Shown: piece by piece, positions 7,756 to 16,075 of the stretch
Layout of the letters: each line of letters opens with the position of its first letter
How positions within the stretch are numbered: position 1 is the stretch's first letter
Assembly: GCA_023512135.1 (NCBI GenBank)
Contig: JAIMAG010000003.1
Coordinates: 62,001 to 126,000 of the forward strand
Reading direction: 5' to 3'
DNA from: Terriglobia bacterium
Lineage (GTDB): Bacteria > Acidobacteriota > Terriglobia > Acidiferrales > UBA7541
Length of the DNA stretch: 64,000 nt
Notes under the pieces: model-generated
The model's input: only the letters and a program-made list of their open reading frames with translations
The model's database searches: none
Told to the model about the DNA's origin: nothing
Translations under genes and position numbers: made by a program

Positions 7756-9086
7756 GCCGCAGCCGCCTCAGCCTTCCGCTCCAGCACCAGCAGCGCCTCG
7801 ATATGGGGCGTCTGCGGGTAAAAATCGAAACCCTCCAGTGCTACCAGCTCGTAGACTTCCCGCAACAGCGCCAACTCGCGAGCCTGCTGGATGGGATTGC
7901 AGGAAAGATAGAGGATGCGCGGCGGTCGGGCATCGAGAATTTTGTTCAGCAGTTTGGGGTGCAGGCCAGTGCGCGGCGGATCGAGCAGCAACACATCTGC
8001 CGAACGCAGCAACTCCACGCCGACGCGCTCAGCCGTCCCGGGTACGATTTCATACTGGCGGGCAGCAAGCCGTTGCGCGTTCCGCTGCGCGTACAGCACG
8101 GCAGAGGCAGTTGACTCCACGGCCAACACACTGCGGGCGCGATCGCACAGCGCCAGCCCGATCACGCCCACGCCCGCATACAGTTCGACGATCCGCTCCA
8201 CGGGCTCGACGTAACTGCGAATCCGATCCAGAGCCAGCGCAAAAAGCTCCACATGGTTCTGGAAAAACGCATCGAACGGATAGGCGATGCGCAGGCCCGC
8301 CAGATCTTCTTCGAGTTCCACACAGCCCTGCTGGTGCAAGATTTTCCCGAGCACCGAGGCCGGTGATTCCGGATGGCTGGCCGCCAGCACGAAACCGGCA
8401 CTGCGGGTCAGGGGGAATTCCTTCAAAGGAAACTCTTCGCCGCGCACGAACAGCACGGTCACGACGTCGCCACTCGTCCGGCTCTGTCGCACAACCAGAC
8501 TTTTCAGCATCGCCACGGGGACGCGGGCTCTGTTGAGAAGCGCCATCACTTCCTCCGCTGCGGCATTCATGGCTTCGGTGCCCAGTGCGCAGCCGTTCTC
8601 CAACGCAACTTTGCGAGACGGCCCGAAGCGAACGAAGAAGGCCAGCCGCAGCGTGCCTTCTTGCGCCGCAAAACTGAACTCGAGCTTGTTGCGGTAGCCG
8701 AATCCGTGTGCCGAGGGATGAAACGCGTCCACCTGGATCTGCCGGCCGACGGCTCGAGAGAACAGCTCTTCCAGAATGTGCTGCTTGGCGGTCACTTGCG
8801 CGGGATACGCCAGCACCTGCCAGGGCGAACAGCTCAGGTAATGCGCTTCACGCGGCGGGACACGCTCCGGAGAAACTATGAGCAGCTCTTCCGGTTCGGC
8901 CAGCAACACTCCTCGCCGACGCCGGACAACTCGCACACGTGCCCGTTCTCCCGGCAGCACGCCATAGGCCAGCACCGTGCGGCCTTCCCTGCCCGGCAAA
9001 GTTCCCACGGCCATGCCCGTAGCATCGAAATGCTCGAACTGCACGACGCGGCCAACGGATTGTGCTCGTTCCGCTTGCGACGACAT
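7752..9086 (-). CDS. TrmA/RlmD-type RNA (uracil-5)-methyltransferase
   Basis: About 444 residues. Predicted SAM-dependent methyltransferase acting on uracil-5 of 23S rRNA (RlmC/RlmD) or tRNA. It has an N-terminal TRAM-like beta domain, a Rossmann SAM site (ELYAGVGVIGLAL), the DPPRTGL motif, the catalytic Cys in LSCNP, and the C-terminal FDFYPQTPHIEALLVLER signature. The 4Fe-4S cysteines of E. coli RlmD are not all present: where the cluster ligands are expected I see only one Cys (LSCSPWQ). ATG 9086 (MSSQAER) is chosen as start. The frame continues upstream with Arg/Pro-rich sequence unlike the family. It overlaps the FmdB-like gene by four bases, tail to tail. Confidence 0.88.
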   Translation of the reverse strand: MSSQAERAQSVGRVVQFEHFDATGMAVGTLPGREGRTVLAYGVLPGERARVRVVRRRRGVLLAEPEELLIVSPERVPPREAHYLSCSPWQVLAYPAQVTAKQHILEELFSRAVGRQIQVDAFHPSAHGFGYRNKLEFSFAAQEGTLRLAFFVRFGPSRKVALENGCALGTEAMNAAAEEVMALLNRARVPVAMLKSLVVRQSRTSGDVVTVLFVRGEEFPLKEFPLTRSAGFVLAASHPESPASVLGKILHQQGCVELEEDLAGLRIAYPFDAFFQNHVELFALALDRIRSYVEPVERIVELYAGVGVIGLALCDRARSVLAVESTASAVLYAQRNAQRLAARQYEIVPGTAERVGVELLRSADVLLLDPPRTGLHPKLLNKILDARPPRILYLSCNPIQQARELALLREVYELVALEGFDFYPQTPHIEALLVLERKAEAAAA

Positions 9087-9438
9087 CGGCTTGCCCCGAC
9101 GCCTCCCGCCCAACGATAGCACACGGGCGGCGCCCCTGGGCCGACAGACAGCACGGCCGAAGGGATTCCTGTCGAGCGGGAATGGAACCAAAAGTCCGTG
9201 CGAGCTCCGCACGGCACATTCAGGCAGCTTAGACGGCCGCCCTGGCGCTAGTTGCAGAGCCGGGAAATACGGACAGCGAGATGGGAGCCGCCCGCGCGCA
9301 GCCGCCGCGTGGTGCGCAGGTCCAAGCGACACGGCACACACCAGCCGAAAACGGTGCCCTAAAAACCTCCTGGTTTGACAAACCCGGATGGCTCGGCTAG
9401 GCTAATTTTTTCCGCGAACCACACACGGGAGAGAGGGA
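9087..9438. other. Divergent gap between the methyltransferase and rpsT
   Basis: GC-rich, with no coding region that has a start signal or recognisable domain. It carries the rpsT promoter at its right end (9375-9403) and presumably the methyltransferase promoter at its left end (a TATCGT on the minus strand near 9111-9116 is one -10 candidate). Confidence 0.45.
9375..9403 (+). promoter_or_regulatory. rpsT promoter
   Basis: TTGACA (9375-9380), a 17-base spacer, and TAGGCT (9398-9403). The transcript would start about 30 bases before the ATG at 9439, which has GGGAGAGAGGGA as ribosome binding site. Confidence 0.8.
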
Positions 9439-9741
9439 ATGCCCGCAGGAACTCCGGTCAAGGTCAAGAAAAAGAAACCCTCGGTGCTGAAGCGCATCCG
9501 TCAGACCGAACGGCGCACCGTTATCAATCGCGCGAACAAGACGCGCTTCCGGAATGCCGTGAAACGGTTCCGCGCTGCGCTCGCCGCGCGCGACCTGGCC
9601 CGCGCTGAGCAACTCTATCCTTCCACAATGTCCGCTCTGGACCGCGCTATCCAGAAGGGCGTGCTGCACGAAAATACCGCGAACCGCTACAAATCGCGGC
9701 TCACGCTCGCCTACAACGCACTGCGCGCCGCCGGCGCGTAA
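9439..9741 (+). CDS. rpsT: 30S ribosomal protein S20
   Basis: 100 residues, strongly basic. Binds 16S rRNA early in 30S assembly. The family signature is clear: Lys-rich start, SVLKRIRQTERRTVINRANKT, and the C-terminal GVLHENTANRYKSRL with a helical tail. Length is typical. It stands alone on the plus strand behind a consensus promoter, as rpsT usually does. No terminator with a T-run is evident after the stop. A nested hairpin (ACCAC/GTGGT with GGTG/CACC inside, about 9846-9875) lies in the following gap. Confidence 0.97.
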   Translation: MPAGTPVKVKKKKPSVLKRIRQTERRTVINRANKTRFRNAVKRFRAALAARDLARAEQLYPSTMSALDRAIQKGVLHENTANRYKSRLTLAYNALRAAGA

Positions 9742-9907
9742 CCAGAGTCTTGAAAACAGAGCCCGGAAGCTGCGCGCTGCGTGCGTCTGTGTACCAACAC
9801 ATCGGGAATGCAGGCGTCCGGCAGCGCTGTACCGCTCTCTGTCAACCACGGTGAGCTGAGCACCACGCTGTGGTCGAGGGGTTCACTGCGACCGAAGGCA
9901 GTGCCGG

Positions 9908-10183
9908 TCAGCTTTCGGCGGTGGTGGGGTCAATGATGGTCCTCACTTCCGAGACCCGGTCGGCGGGGAATCCTCCCTGGCGGGCGTGTTCGCGCACCAG
10001 TTCCGCATTGGGCGCTACGTAGATGCAGTAGAGTTTGTCGTCTGTGACGTAGCTGTGCAGCCACTGAACCTGCGGACCGAGCTTCTGCAGCACACTGCAG
10101 GATTTCTGGGAAGCCGCCTGCAATTCCTGTGGCGAGAGCCGACCAACGCCAGGCATGCTGCGTTCGATGACAAATTTGGGCAA
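9908..10183 (-). CDS. DUF4242 family small protein
   Basis: 91 residues, matching the DUF4242 pattern: MPKFVIERSMPGVG at the start, then WLHSYVTDDKLYCIYVAP and an EHARQGGFPADRV segment. A Streptomyces member of this family (SCO4226) was described as nickel-binding. Its role here is unknown. The start is TTG at 10183, backed by GGAGAAG four to five bases upstream. There is no ATG in that position. It follows holA on the same strand with a 42-base gap and may be its last co-transcribed gene. Confidence 0.85.
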   Translation of the reverse strand: MPKFVIERSMPGVGRLSPQELQAASQKSCSVLQKLGPQVQWLHSYVTDDKLYCIYVAPNAELVREHARQGGFPADRVSEVRTIIDPTTAES

Positions 10184-10225
10184 GGAACTTCTCCTTTTCT
10201 GGAAGAGTGGCGATGCCCGTACTTT

Positions 10226-11302
10226 CTATCGCATCGGGCGGGCACTAGCAACCTTTTTCGGCAGTAGTTCGACGAGCAGGAATTCCAGCACGGCGCGCGT
10301 GTCGCGAACGCCGGACTTCAATCGGTTGTCGGCTTCGTAGAGTGCGCGCAGGCCTTCGAGCAGTTGCCGCCGGGGAATCCGCCGGGCACTTTGCCGGGCC
10401 AGCTCAGCGACCTCGGCGCTCATGCGCAGCTTTGCGGCAAGCTGCCAGCGGTTCAGACCGGCGGGCAGTTGCTGGGCTTCGATCAGCTTACGATACATCC
10501 AGGCGAGCGCGCCGATCAGCCCCGGTCCCGACTCCCCCTGCTCCAGCAGCCGGTCCACCAGCGCCAAGGCTTCGGGCCGCCGGCCCTGGGCGAGCAGGTC
10601 GGCCAGCGTCCAGACCGCGTAGGTTTTCGCTCCCACCACCAGCGCATCCACGTCGGCCACGGTGATGGTTTTCCGTCCGCCCACAAAGCAGGCCAGTTTT
10701 TCGACTTCCGTGCGGATGCGCGCCAGATTGCCGTCCAACAGGTCAGCCAGTCGCGCGGCGGCAGCAGGTTCGATGGACACGCCGCGCCCGCGCGCCATTT
10801 CCACCGTCAGGGCCACGGCAGTTTCCAGCTTCTGCTGCTCGCCTTCGCGCCGCCCTTCGCCGGGCAGTTCGACTTCGACCACCAGGGTTGCACCGGTCAG
10901 AAACTTGGCCAGCCGGGTGCGCTGGTCGAGCGCTTCTGCTTCCAGAACGAGCACGGTGAACGACGCCGGGTCGCGGAAATACGCTTCGAGGTCGCGCCGG
11001 AGCGCCTCGCGGGCTTCCTCACTCCAGGCTTCGGCGCGCTCCAGGTCGCTCACGAAAATGATCTGGCGCGCGGCCAGCATGGGCCGCGACTGCGCCTGTT
11101 GCAGCACCGGAGCGATCTCCGTTTCGCGCAGAGAAAAACGATGCACTGCCCACGGGCGCGCGGCTTCCGGGAGACAGGCTTCGACCAGCCGCGTGCGGCA
11201 AAGCTCACGCAGATAAGCGTCTCGCCCGAGCAACAGCAGATGGGGGGCGGGTTGGCTGCGGGGCAATCGTTGCAGGAATTCGGTGGCAGCCAGGGCGGGC
11301 AT
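10226..11302 (-). CDS. holA: DNA polymerase III delta subunit
   Basis: 358 residues. The clamp-loader wrench subunit, which opens the beta sliding clamp within the gamma/tau complex. The N-terminal AAA-like fold carries the GRDAYLREL segment but no functional Walker A, as expected for delta. The central lid carries the family segment DLLDGNLARIRTEVEKLACF, and the C-terminal helical collar ends the protein. The ATG overlaps the lptE stop by one base (TGATG), so translation is coupled. The pairing lptE-holA is common across Gram-negative bacteria and supports both calls. Confidence 0.93.
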   Translation of the reverse strand: MPALAATEFLQRLPRSQPAPHLLLLGRDAYLRELCRTRLVEACLPEAARPWAVHRFSLRETEIAPVLQQAQSRPMLAARQIIFVSDLERAEAWSEEAREALRRDLEAYFRDPASFTVLVLEAEALDQRTRLAKFLTGATLVVEVELPGEGRREGEQQKLETAVALTVEMARGRGVSIEPAAAARLADLLDGNLARIRTEVEKLACFVGGRKTITVADVDALVVGAKTYAVWTLADLLAQGRRPEALALVDRLLEQGESGPGLIGALAWMYRKLIEAQQLPAGLNRWQLAAKLRMSAEVAELARQSARRIPRRQLLEGLRALYEADNRLKSGVRDTRAVLEFLLVELLPKKVASARPMR

Positions 11303-11841
11303 CAGAATTTCTCGAGCAGCAACGCAACCAGCCGCGAAGCGAAATCTCGCGCCAGGCGTTCCAGTGCCGGGTCCTGCTCTTCGAAAAAGCTGGGCACGTC
11401 GGTTGAGATTTCGTATTGCTCGCGGAACACAAAATTGTCGTTGCGGTAGATTTCCTGCTGGGTGGCAGCATCCACCAGCCGCACCCGCGTCACCACAGTG
11501 ACGACCATCGTGGTGGCGCGGCCGGTGGCGGCATCGAACAGGACGGCGCTGGCTTCGATGCTGCGGACTTCCCCGCTGAGCACCGCATCGGCGCCTTCGG
11601 CCGAGGCCACCACGCGGTAGCGGGTACGGGCCAGCAGCTCCCGCACGAGCGCTTCCGTCAGCCGCTGTTCCAGCCGATACTGGGTGGTGTGGTTCTCCAG
11701 CGCCAGCACTGCCAGTGTCTGCCAGTGTTTCGGCAGCGCGCTGCCGCGGCCGGCCACGCGGTAGCCGCAGCCCGATCCAGCCAGCACAGCCGCCAGCAGC
11801 ACCGCCCAGCGCACACGCCGGCCTGGAACCGGAGAACGCAT
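11302..11841 (-). CDS. lptE: LPS-assembly lipoprotein LptE
   Basis: About 179 residues. Outer-membrane lipoprotein that plugs LptD and helps insert LPS. The N-terminus has a basic start and hydrophobic helix ending at a Cys in SGCGYRVAG, the CGY-x3-G hallmark of LptE. The residue at -3 is Gly, so the lipobox is slightly atypical. The body shows the LptE segments ALENHTTQYRLEQRLTEAL and FREQYE. ATG 11841 has no Shine-Dalgarno sequence and lies nine bases below the -10 box of a near-consensus promoter, suggesting a leaderless or nearly leaderless transcript. It is translationally coupled to holA. Confidence 0.9.
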   Translation of the reverse strand: MRSPVPGRRVRWAVLLAAVLAGSGCGYRVAGRGSALPKHWQTLAVLALENHTTQYRLEQRLTEALVRELLARTRYRVVASAEGADAVLSGEVRSIEASAVLFDAATGRATTMVVTVVTRVRLVDAATQQEIYRNDNFVFREQYEISTDVPSFFEEQDPALERLARDFASRLVALLLEKF

Positions 11842-11850
11842 GACGGAATG

Positions 11851-11879
11851 AGTGTACGGATACAACCCGGAAAGGTCAA
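11851..11879 (-). promoter_or_regulatory. Promoter directly upstream of lptE
   Basis: On the minus strand: TTGACC (11879-11874), a 17-base spacer, and TACACT (11856-11851), then nine bases to the lptE ATG. It sits in the 53-base gap after the Asd-like gene, so lptE-holA can be transcribed apart from the phospholipid genes. Confidence 0.75.
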
Positions 11880-11894
11880 AGGCGCCGCGGTGCG

Positions 11895-12902
11895 TCAGCA
11901 AGCGCGCAATCGCTCGGCGATGCCGACTGCGTTCGCCGCCGCCAAGCGCAGGTTGTCGGCGGCTCCCCACAGCCAGTACGTGTTGGGCACCGTGGCATCG
12001 GCTTCCGGCGCGCGGACCAGGATGCGAGATTCGCCAGCCACGTTCACGCTGGAGGGTGCCTCTTCCGTTTCGCCCCGCACCACCACACCGGCGCGAGCGA
12101 GGGCCTGCTCCAACTCCGTTGTGCTGCAGGCGGCTTCCAACGTGAGGCAAGCCGTAAAGGCATATCCGAAGAACACCGGCGCCTGAATCACCTGCACCGC
12201 AGGGAGCGTCGCGCGCCCGGCCAGGTAGCGCGCCACTTCGTGCGAGATGCGCCCGCGCAGGTCCGCCAGCCGCACCGTGCTCTCCGCTCCGAAGCTCCCC
12301 AGCAGATTGAAGGCCACCTGGGCCGCAAAGACATCCTTGGGGATGGTGTGGAAGGAGAGCAGTTGCACCGTCTGGCTTTCCAGTTCATTCACGCCCGCCT
12401 GGCCGTATTCGGAAACGGGGACAAAGAAAACCGCGGCCATCTGCGTCGGACGGAACGGTGCCAGCGCGGCTGCCAGCGTCGTGGCCACAATCGCCGGTGT
12501 CGAAGGCGACCAGTACAGCCCGCCCCTGCGTTCGACGGGTGGCGGCAACGTGCGGTCCAGCGCAGGGATCCACGGCACCGCCGATTCCACCTCGGCCAGC
12601 GCTCCGCTCAAGTCGATCACGCGCGCTCCTGCACGGCGGGCATCGGCCCAGTGCCGGGCGGCAAACTCAGGCCGGCCGGCAAAGAAAACGAACTCGGCCC
12701 CCTCGAAATTTTCGGCCACGGCGGGCAACACGAGCGCGGCTTCTCCCGCCGCTTCGGTCAGCGTGCCTGCGGCTTCTTCGTCCAGCAGACGAATCTCCGC
12801 CGCGACTACGCTTTCGCCCAGCAGCGCCTTCAGCTCCTTGCCGCGGAGCGAGGTGGCGCCCACCACAGCTACGCGTCCGACGCGCACGCGCGGCATGCTC
12901 AT
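11895..12902 (-). CDS. Asd-family (USG-1-like) protein lacking the catalytic Cys
   Basis: 335 residues with the fold of aspartate-semialdehyde dehydrogenase: an N-terminal NAD(P)-binding domain (VAVVGATSLRGKEL) and a C-terminal dimerisation domain (EYGQAGVNELESQTVQLL). In true enzymes the nucleophile lies in an N-x-N-C-S/T motif. The matching place here reads WSPSTPAIV, so Cys is replaced by a small hydroxy residue and the dehydrogenase reaction is probably lost. E. coli Usg is a comparable inactive-looking paralogue. The ATG overlaps the pssA stop (ATGA), so it is translated with the phospholipid genes. That context suggests a role tied to the envelope rather than to lysine or methionine synthesis. 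Confidence 0.85.
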   Translation of the reverse strand: MSMPRVRVGRVAVVGATSLRGKELKALLGESVVAAEIRLLDEEAAGTLTEAAGEAALVLPAVAENFEGAEFVFFAGRPEFAARHWADARRAGARVIDLSGALAEVESAVPWIPALDRTLPPPVERRGGLYWSPSTPAIVATTLAAALAPFRPTQMAAVFFVPVSEYGQAGVNELESQTVQLLSFHTIPKDVFAAQVAFNLLGSFGAESTVRLADLRGRISHEVARYLAGRATLPAVQVIQAPVFFGYAFTACLTLEAACSTTELEQALARAGVVVRGETEEAPSSVNVAGESRILVRAPEADATVPNTYWLWGAADNLRLAAANAVGIAERLRAC

Positions 12903-13717
12903 CTTGTCACCGGCCGCGACACCCAGCGATGCCGCAGGTTGCGCACCAGCTCCAGCGCCGCGCCAGACAGGATGTAGCTGGAAGCCATCAGAAGCAGTAC
13001 CGGCTCGGAGTACAGCACGATCCCCACCAGCAGCAGCCCGATCACCACGACCACCAGCGAAGAAAAGGGACGACTCCAGGGAATGTTCTTGAAACTGTAG
13101 TAGCGGATGGTGCTGGCCATCAGCACGGCCAGGGTCGTCACCAACCCGAGCCACAACAGCGCCATGGGAACCTGTTCGATGGGGGATTTGAAGAAATGCA
13201 CCGCCGCGGCGACCATCCCGGCCGCTGCCGGCGTGGGCAGTCCGACAAAATACCGCGAAGTTTGATCCGACATCCCATGCAAATTGAACCGAGCCAACCG
13301 CCAGGCCCCGCACAGCACAAAGCCGAATGTCACCAGCCAGCCGAGTTGATAGACCTGCCGGGCCGCTTCGCTCTCCGACCCGAGCAGCCCACGCACTCCC
13401 CAGGCAAACGCCAGAAATGCCGGTGCGATGCCGAAGCTGATGACGTCGGCCAGAGAATCGAACTGCTTGCCGAATTCGGTGTTCGTTCGAGTGGCGCGAG
13501 CGATGCGTCCGTCCAGCGAATCGAACAGAATCGCCAGGCCGATGGCTTTGGCCGCGTTGTCCAGGTCCGCCAGCCCGCCGCGGAAGGTAGCCAGGATGGC
13601 GTAATAACCGCACAGCAGATTGGCCACGGTAAAGATGCTCGGCAGCAGCAGCACGCCCCGGCGCAGCCGCTGATCCTCAACCTTGCGCACGTCGGTCATG
13701 CCGGAGGCCTCTTCCAT
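12899..13717 (-). CDS. pssA: CDP-diacylglycerol-serine O-phosphatidyltransferase
   Basis: 272 residues, inner membrane, several hydrophobic segments. Joins serine to CDP-diacylglycerol to give phosphatidylserine. The CDP-alcohol phosphotransferase signature D-G-x2-A-R-x8-G-x3-D-x3-D is intact (DSLDGRIAR ... FGKQFDSLAD). A soluble, basic N-terminus precedes the first helix. It starts directly after the psd stop codon (TGA then ATG, no gap) and ends overlapping the Asd-like start. Together with psd it completes phosphatidylethanolamine synthesis. Confidence 0.95.
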   Translation of the reverse strand: MEEASGMTDVRKVEDQRLRRGVLLLPSIFTVANLLCGYYAILATFRGGLADLDNAAKAIGLAILFDSLDGRIARATRTNTEFGKQFDSLADVISFGIAPAFLAFAWGVRGLLGSESEAARQVYQLGWLVTFGFVLCGAWRLARFNLHGMSDQTSRYFVGLPTPAAAGMVAAAVHFFKSPIEQVPMALLWLGLVTTLAVLMASTIRYYSFKNIPWSRPFSSLVVVVIGLLLVGIVLYSEPVLLLMASSYILSGAALELVRNLRHRWVSRPVTR

Positions 13718-14338
13718 TCAGTCCCACCGCGCCACAATTGTCGCGCCGCCGCGTACGTGTTCGCCCGGCCGCACCGTGAAGCTCGCATCCGCGGGCAACC
13801 AGAGATCCACGCGCGAGCCGAAGCGAATCATACCCAGTTTCTCTCCGGTACGCACCAGATCGCCTTCCTGTTTCCAGCAAAGAATCCGGCGCGCAAGGAA
13901 ACCGGCAATCTGCCTGACCACGACCGGCCCGCGGGCCGTCTCCAGCGTGACGATATTCTGTTCGTTCACCGCCGAAGCCTGCTCGCGCATTGCGTTCAAG
14001 AATTTGCCGGAGCGATATTGAATCCGGACGATCCGGCCGGCATACGGCACCCGATTCACATGCACATCGAAGATGGAAAGGAATATGCTCATGCGCCGGC
14101 CCGGCCGTCCCTGCTCGACTTCCTCGACGATTTCCATCACCCGCCCGTCGGCCGGCGCAACGATCGCTTTCGCATCATCCGGAATCTGTCGTGCCGGATC
14201 CCGGAAGAAAAACAGCACGAAGCTCGCGACGCCCAGCAGGGCGATGCCGAGCCAGTTCCAGCCGGCGGCCAGCGCCAGCGAGCCGAGCAGGGCCGGGGGG
14301 AGCGCAAATCGGTATGCTTCGTGCACCATGTCCGCCAC
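13718..14338 (-). CDS. psd: Phosphatidylserine decarboxylase proenzyme
   Basis: 206 residues, the short prokaryotic form. Converts phosphatidylserine to phosphatidylethanolamine. The N-terminus has two hydrophobic segments. The core shows APADGRV, SIFDVHVNR and the self-cleavage site FGSRVDLWLP, where the Ser after Gly becomes the pyruvoyl group. The start is either GTG 14338 or ATG 14329, and neither has a strong ribosome binding site. A TACAAT -10-like box lies at 14362-14367 on the minus strand. It is directly joined to pssA. Confidence 0.94.
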   Translation of the reverse strand: MADMVHEAYRFALPPALLGSLALAAGWNWLGIALLGVASFVLFFFRDPARQIPDDAKAIVAPADGRVMEIVEEVEQGRPGRRMSIFLSIFDVHVNRVPYAGRIVRIQYRSGKFLNAMREQASAVNEQNIVTLETARGPVVVRQIAGFLARRILCWKQEGDLVRTGEKLGMIRFGSRVDLWLPADASFTVRPGEHVRGGATIVARWD

Positions 14339-14397
14339 GCGCCTGCGGCGCGCACACCAACCATTGTAAGCCAGTTGCCGCTGCGGTGCGCGTTGCG

Positions 14398-14625
14398 TCA
14401 GTACTGCTGCAGATGCCGTGCAATCAACTCCTGCATGCGATCTTTCACACGCAGCTTCATTTTCTTCAACGCCACTTCGCGGGCCAGGTCTTCCGCATTC
14501 AGGTAGGGTTGTTTGGCAAGCTGATCGAGCTGTCGTTCGTATTCGGAATGTTCCCGGGCAAGCTTCTGAAACTCCTCATTGCTGGCCAGCAGATATTCCC
14601 GCACATCCTGGGGTGAGACGGGCAT
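14398..14625 (-). CDS. YdcH/DUF465 family small helical protein
   Basis: 75 residues, predicted as a helical hairpin. The DUF465 features are present: EFQKLAREHSEYERQLDQL, then PYLNAEDLAREVALKKMKLR and a final DRMQELI helix. Function in the family is not settled. ATG 14625 is chosen because GGAGG lies at good spacing before it. The frame extends ten codons upstream without a better start. It lies between mogA and psd on the same strand, with gaps of about 105 and 60 bases, so co-transcription is plausible. Confidence 0.85.
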   Translation of the reverse strand: MPVSPQDVREYLLASNEEFQKLAREHSEYERQLDQLAKQPYLNAEDLAREVALKKMKLRVKDRMQELIARHLQQY

Positions 14626-14731
14626 CTGTGCCTCCTGGCTGGGGTCTGAGGTCACGCCGCAGACAACCTAGCACAGTCCCGTCGCGGCGACAAGAGACGG
14701 CGCGGGGTCCGGGAGACGAGAGACCTGCGAC

Positions 14732-15208
14732 TCAATCGTGGCGGCCCCCGCGAAGAATCTCCACGGCATGCGGCAGCAGATCGGCGATGGCCTCGAAGGA
14801 TTCCACGGCGCCGCGCGGGCTGCCGGGCAGGTTGACCATCAGCACGTTCTTGCGGACGGCCGCGACAGCGCGGGAAAGTGCCGCGCGTGGGTTGTTGACC
14901 GAGCCCAGCGCGCGCATCCGTTCGGCCAGTCCGGGCACTTCGCGGTCGCAGACCGCGCGGGTGGCTTCCGGCGTGACATCGCGGGGTCCCAGCCCAGTGC
15001 CGCCCGTAGTGAGAATGACGTCGGCACCGGCGACGTCGGCCAGTTCAATCAGCCGCGCCTGAATCATCCGGCTTTCATCGGGTACCACCTGCACGGCGAC
15101 AACCTGCCAGCCGCGCGATTCGCACCGTGCACGCAGTGCCGGGCCGGACTCATCCCGACGCGCGCCGCGGGCAACGGAATCGCTGACGGTGAGGATGGCC
15201 ACGCGCAT
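14732..15208 (-). CDS. mogA: Molybdopterin adenylyltransferase (MogA/MoaB family)
   Basis: 158 residues. Adenylates molybdopterin before molybdate insertion. Family motifs: TVSDS near the start, TTGGTGLGPRDVTPEAT in the middle, and the NLPGSPRGAVESF substrate-binding loop. Length fits the single-domain MogA/MoaB group. moaC and moeA lie just upstream on the same strand, so three steps of molybdenum-cofactor synthesis are grouped here. moaA, moaD and moaE are not in the window. Confidence 0.93.
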   Translation of the reverse strand: MRVAILTVSDSVARGARRDESGPALRARCESRGWQVVAVQVVPDESRMIQARLIELADVAGADVILTTGGTGLGPRDVTPEATRAVCDREVPGLAERMRALGSVNNPRAALSRAVAAVRKNVLMVNLPGSPRGAVESFEAIADLLPHAVEILRGGRHD

Positions 15209-15295
15209 GGCAGCTTCAGGTCCTGCGCAAACCGGTGCGCAGCCGCTGTCGAGCTCCGCGGCGGCCTGCGCGCGGCCGGATTTTCCGCGCGCCGC

Positions 15296-16063
15296 TCATG
15301 TTTCCTTGACGGCCGAGGGCGTGCCGGCAGGCGAGCCTTCGGCGTCGCGAGCTTCTTCGTCGAGCAGCCGGAAGGCTTCCATGAGCAGGGCGGTGGTGGA
15401 ACGTGTGGTCGTGGTCAGTTCCGTGGAGGCGTTGAAATCGATTTCAAATTCTCCCCGGGTCCAGCGCGCCACCTGGAAGACGGCCGCATCGCCCTGCAGC
15501 GGACCCAATCGAGCATGCCGGCAGTGGCCGGCGGTGAAGTACAGCTCGGCAGTTTCCGCGCCGCTGCGCAAGGTCAACCGACAGGTTTTCTGGCCCATTT
15601 CGAGCGACTGCATCAGGTCAGGGATGCTCAGCTCTTCCAGCCGGCCCTGAATCACGCCCGGACGAGTGGCCTGACGCTGCAGCTTTTCCAGGTGCAGGCG
15701 ATCGATGACTTTTTTCGCCCGGCGGACGAGGTCTTTCAGGAAAAACGGTTTGGGAATGTAGTCTTCGACGCCATCGGTGAGCGGTCGCAGCTTTTCTTCG
15801 ATGTCGCCCCGGCTGGCGAGGAAAATAAAGGGCAGCGCGCGCGACTGCGGGCGGCTGCGGATCTTTTCGTAGAGCTGGCGGCCATCGAGCCCGGGCATGC
15901 GGTAGTCGGCGATGACCAGGTCGGGCGGCTCTTCGATCACTTTCAGCAGGGCATCGGCGCCATCGGCGGCTGCGTGGACGGTGCAGTGCGGCTCCAGCCC
16001 GCGCACAATCAAGTCGCGCACCAGCGGGTTGTCCTCCACGATCAGGACTTTGACAGTCTTCAT
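15296..16063 (-). CDS. Response regulator with C-terminal DUF4388 domain
   Basis: 255 residues. The receiver domain covers about 1-120, with acidic pocket E10/D11, phosphorylated D53 (VIADYRMPG) and the conserved Lys in PKPF. The C-terminus (about 140-240) is a DUF4388/PatA-like domain: GVIQGRLEELSIPDLMQSLEMGQ. Such proteins are frequent in Acidobacteriota and myxobacteria and carry no DNA-binding domain, so signalling is likely by protein contact. It is wedged between moaC (12-base gap) and mogA (87-base gap), an unexpected place. No partner kinase is adjacent. Confidence 0.9.
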   Translation of the reverse strand: MKTVKVLIVEDNPLVRDLIVRGLEPHCTVHAAADGADALLKVIEEPPDLVIADYRMPGLDGRQLYEKIRSRPQSRALPFIFLASRGDIEEKLRPLTDGVEDYIPKPFFLKDLVRRAKKVIDRLHLEKLQRQATRPGVIQGRLEELSIPDLMQSLEMGQKTCRLTLRSGAETAELYFTAGHCRHARLGPLQGDAAVFQVARWTRGEFEIDFNASTELTTTTRSTTALLMEAFRLLDEEARDAEGSPAGTPSAVKET

Positions 16064-16075
16064 GGCAGCCTGCGG

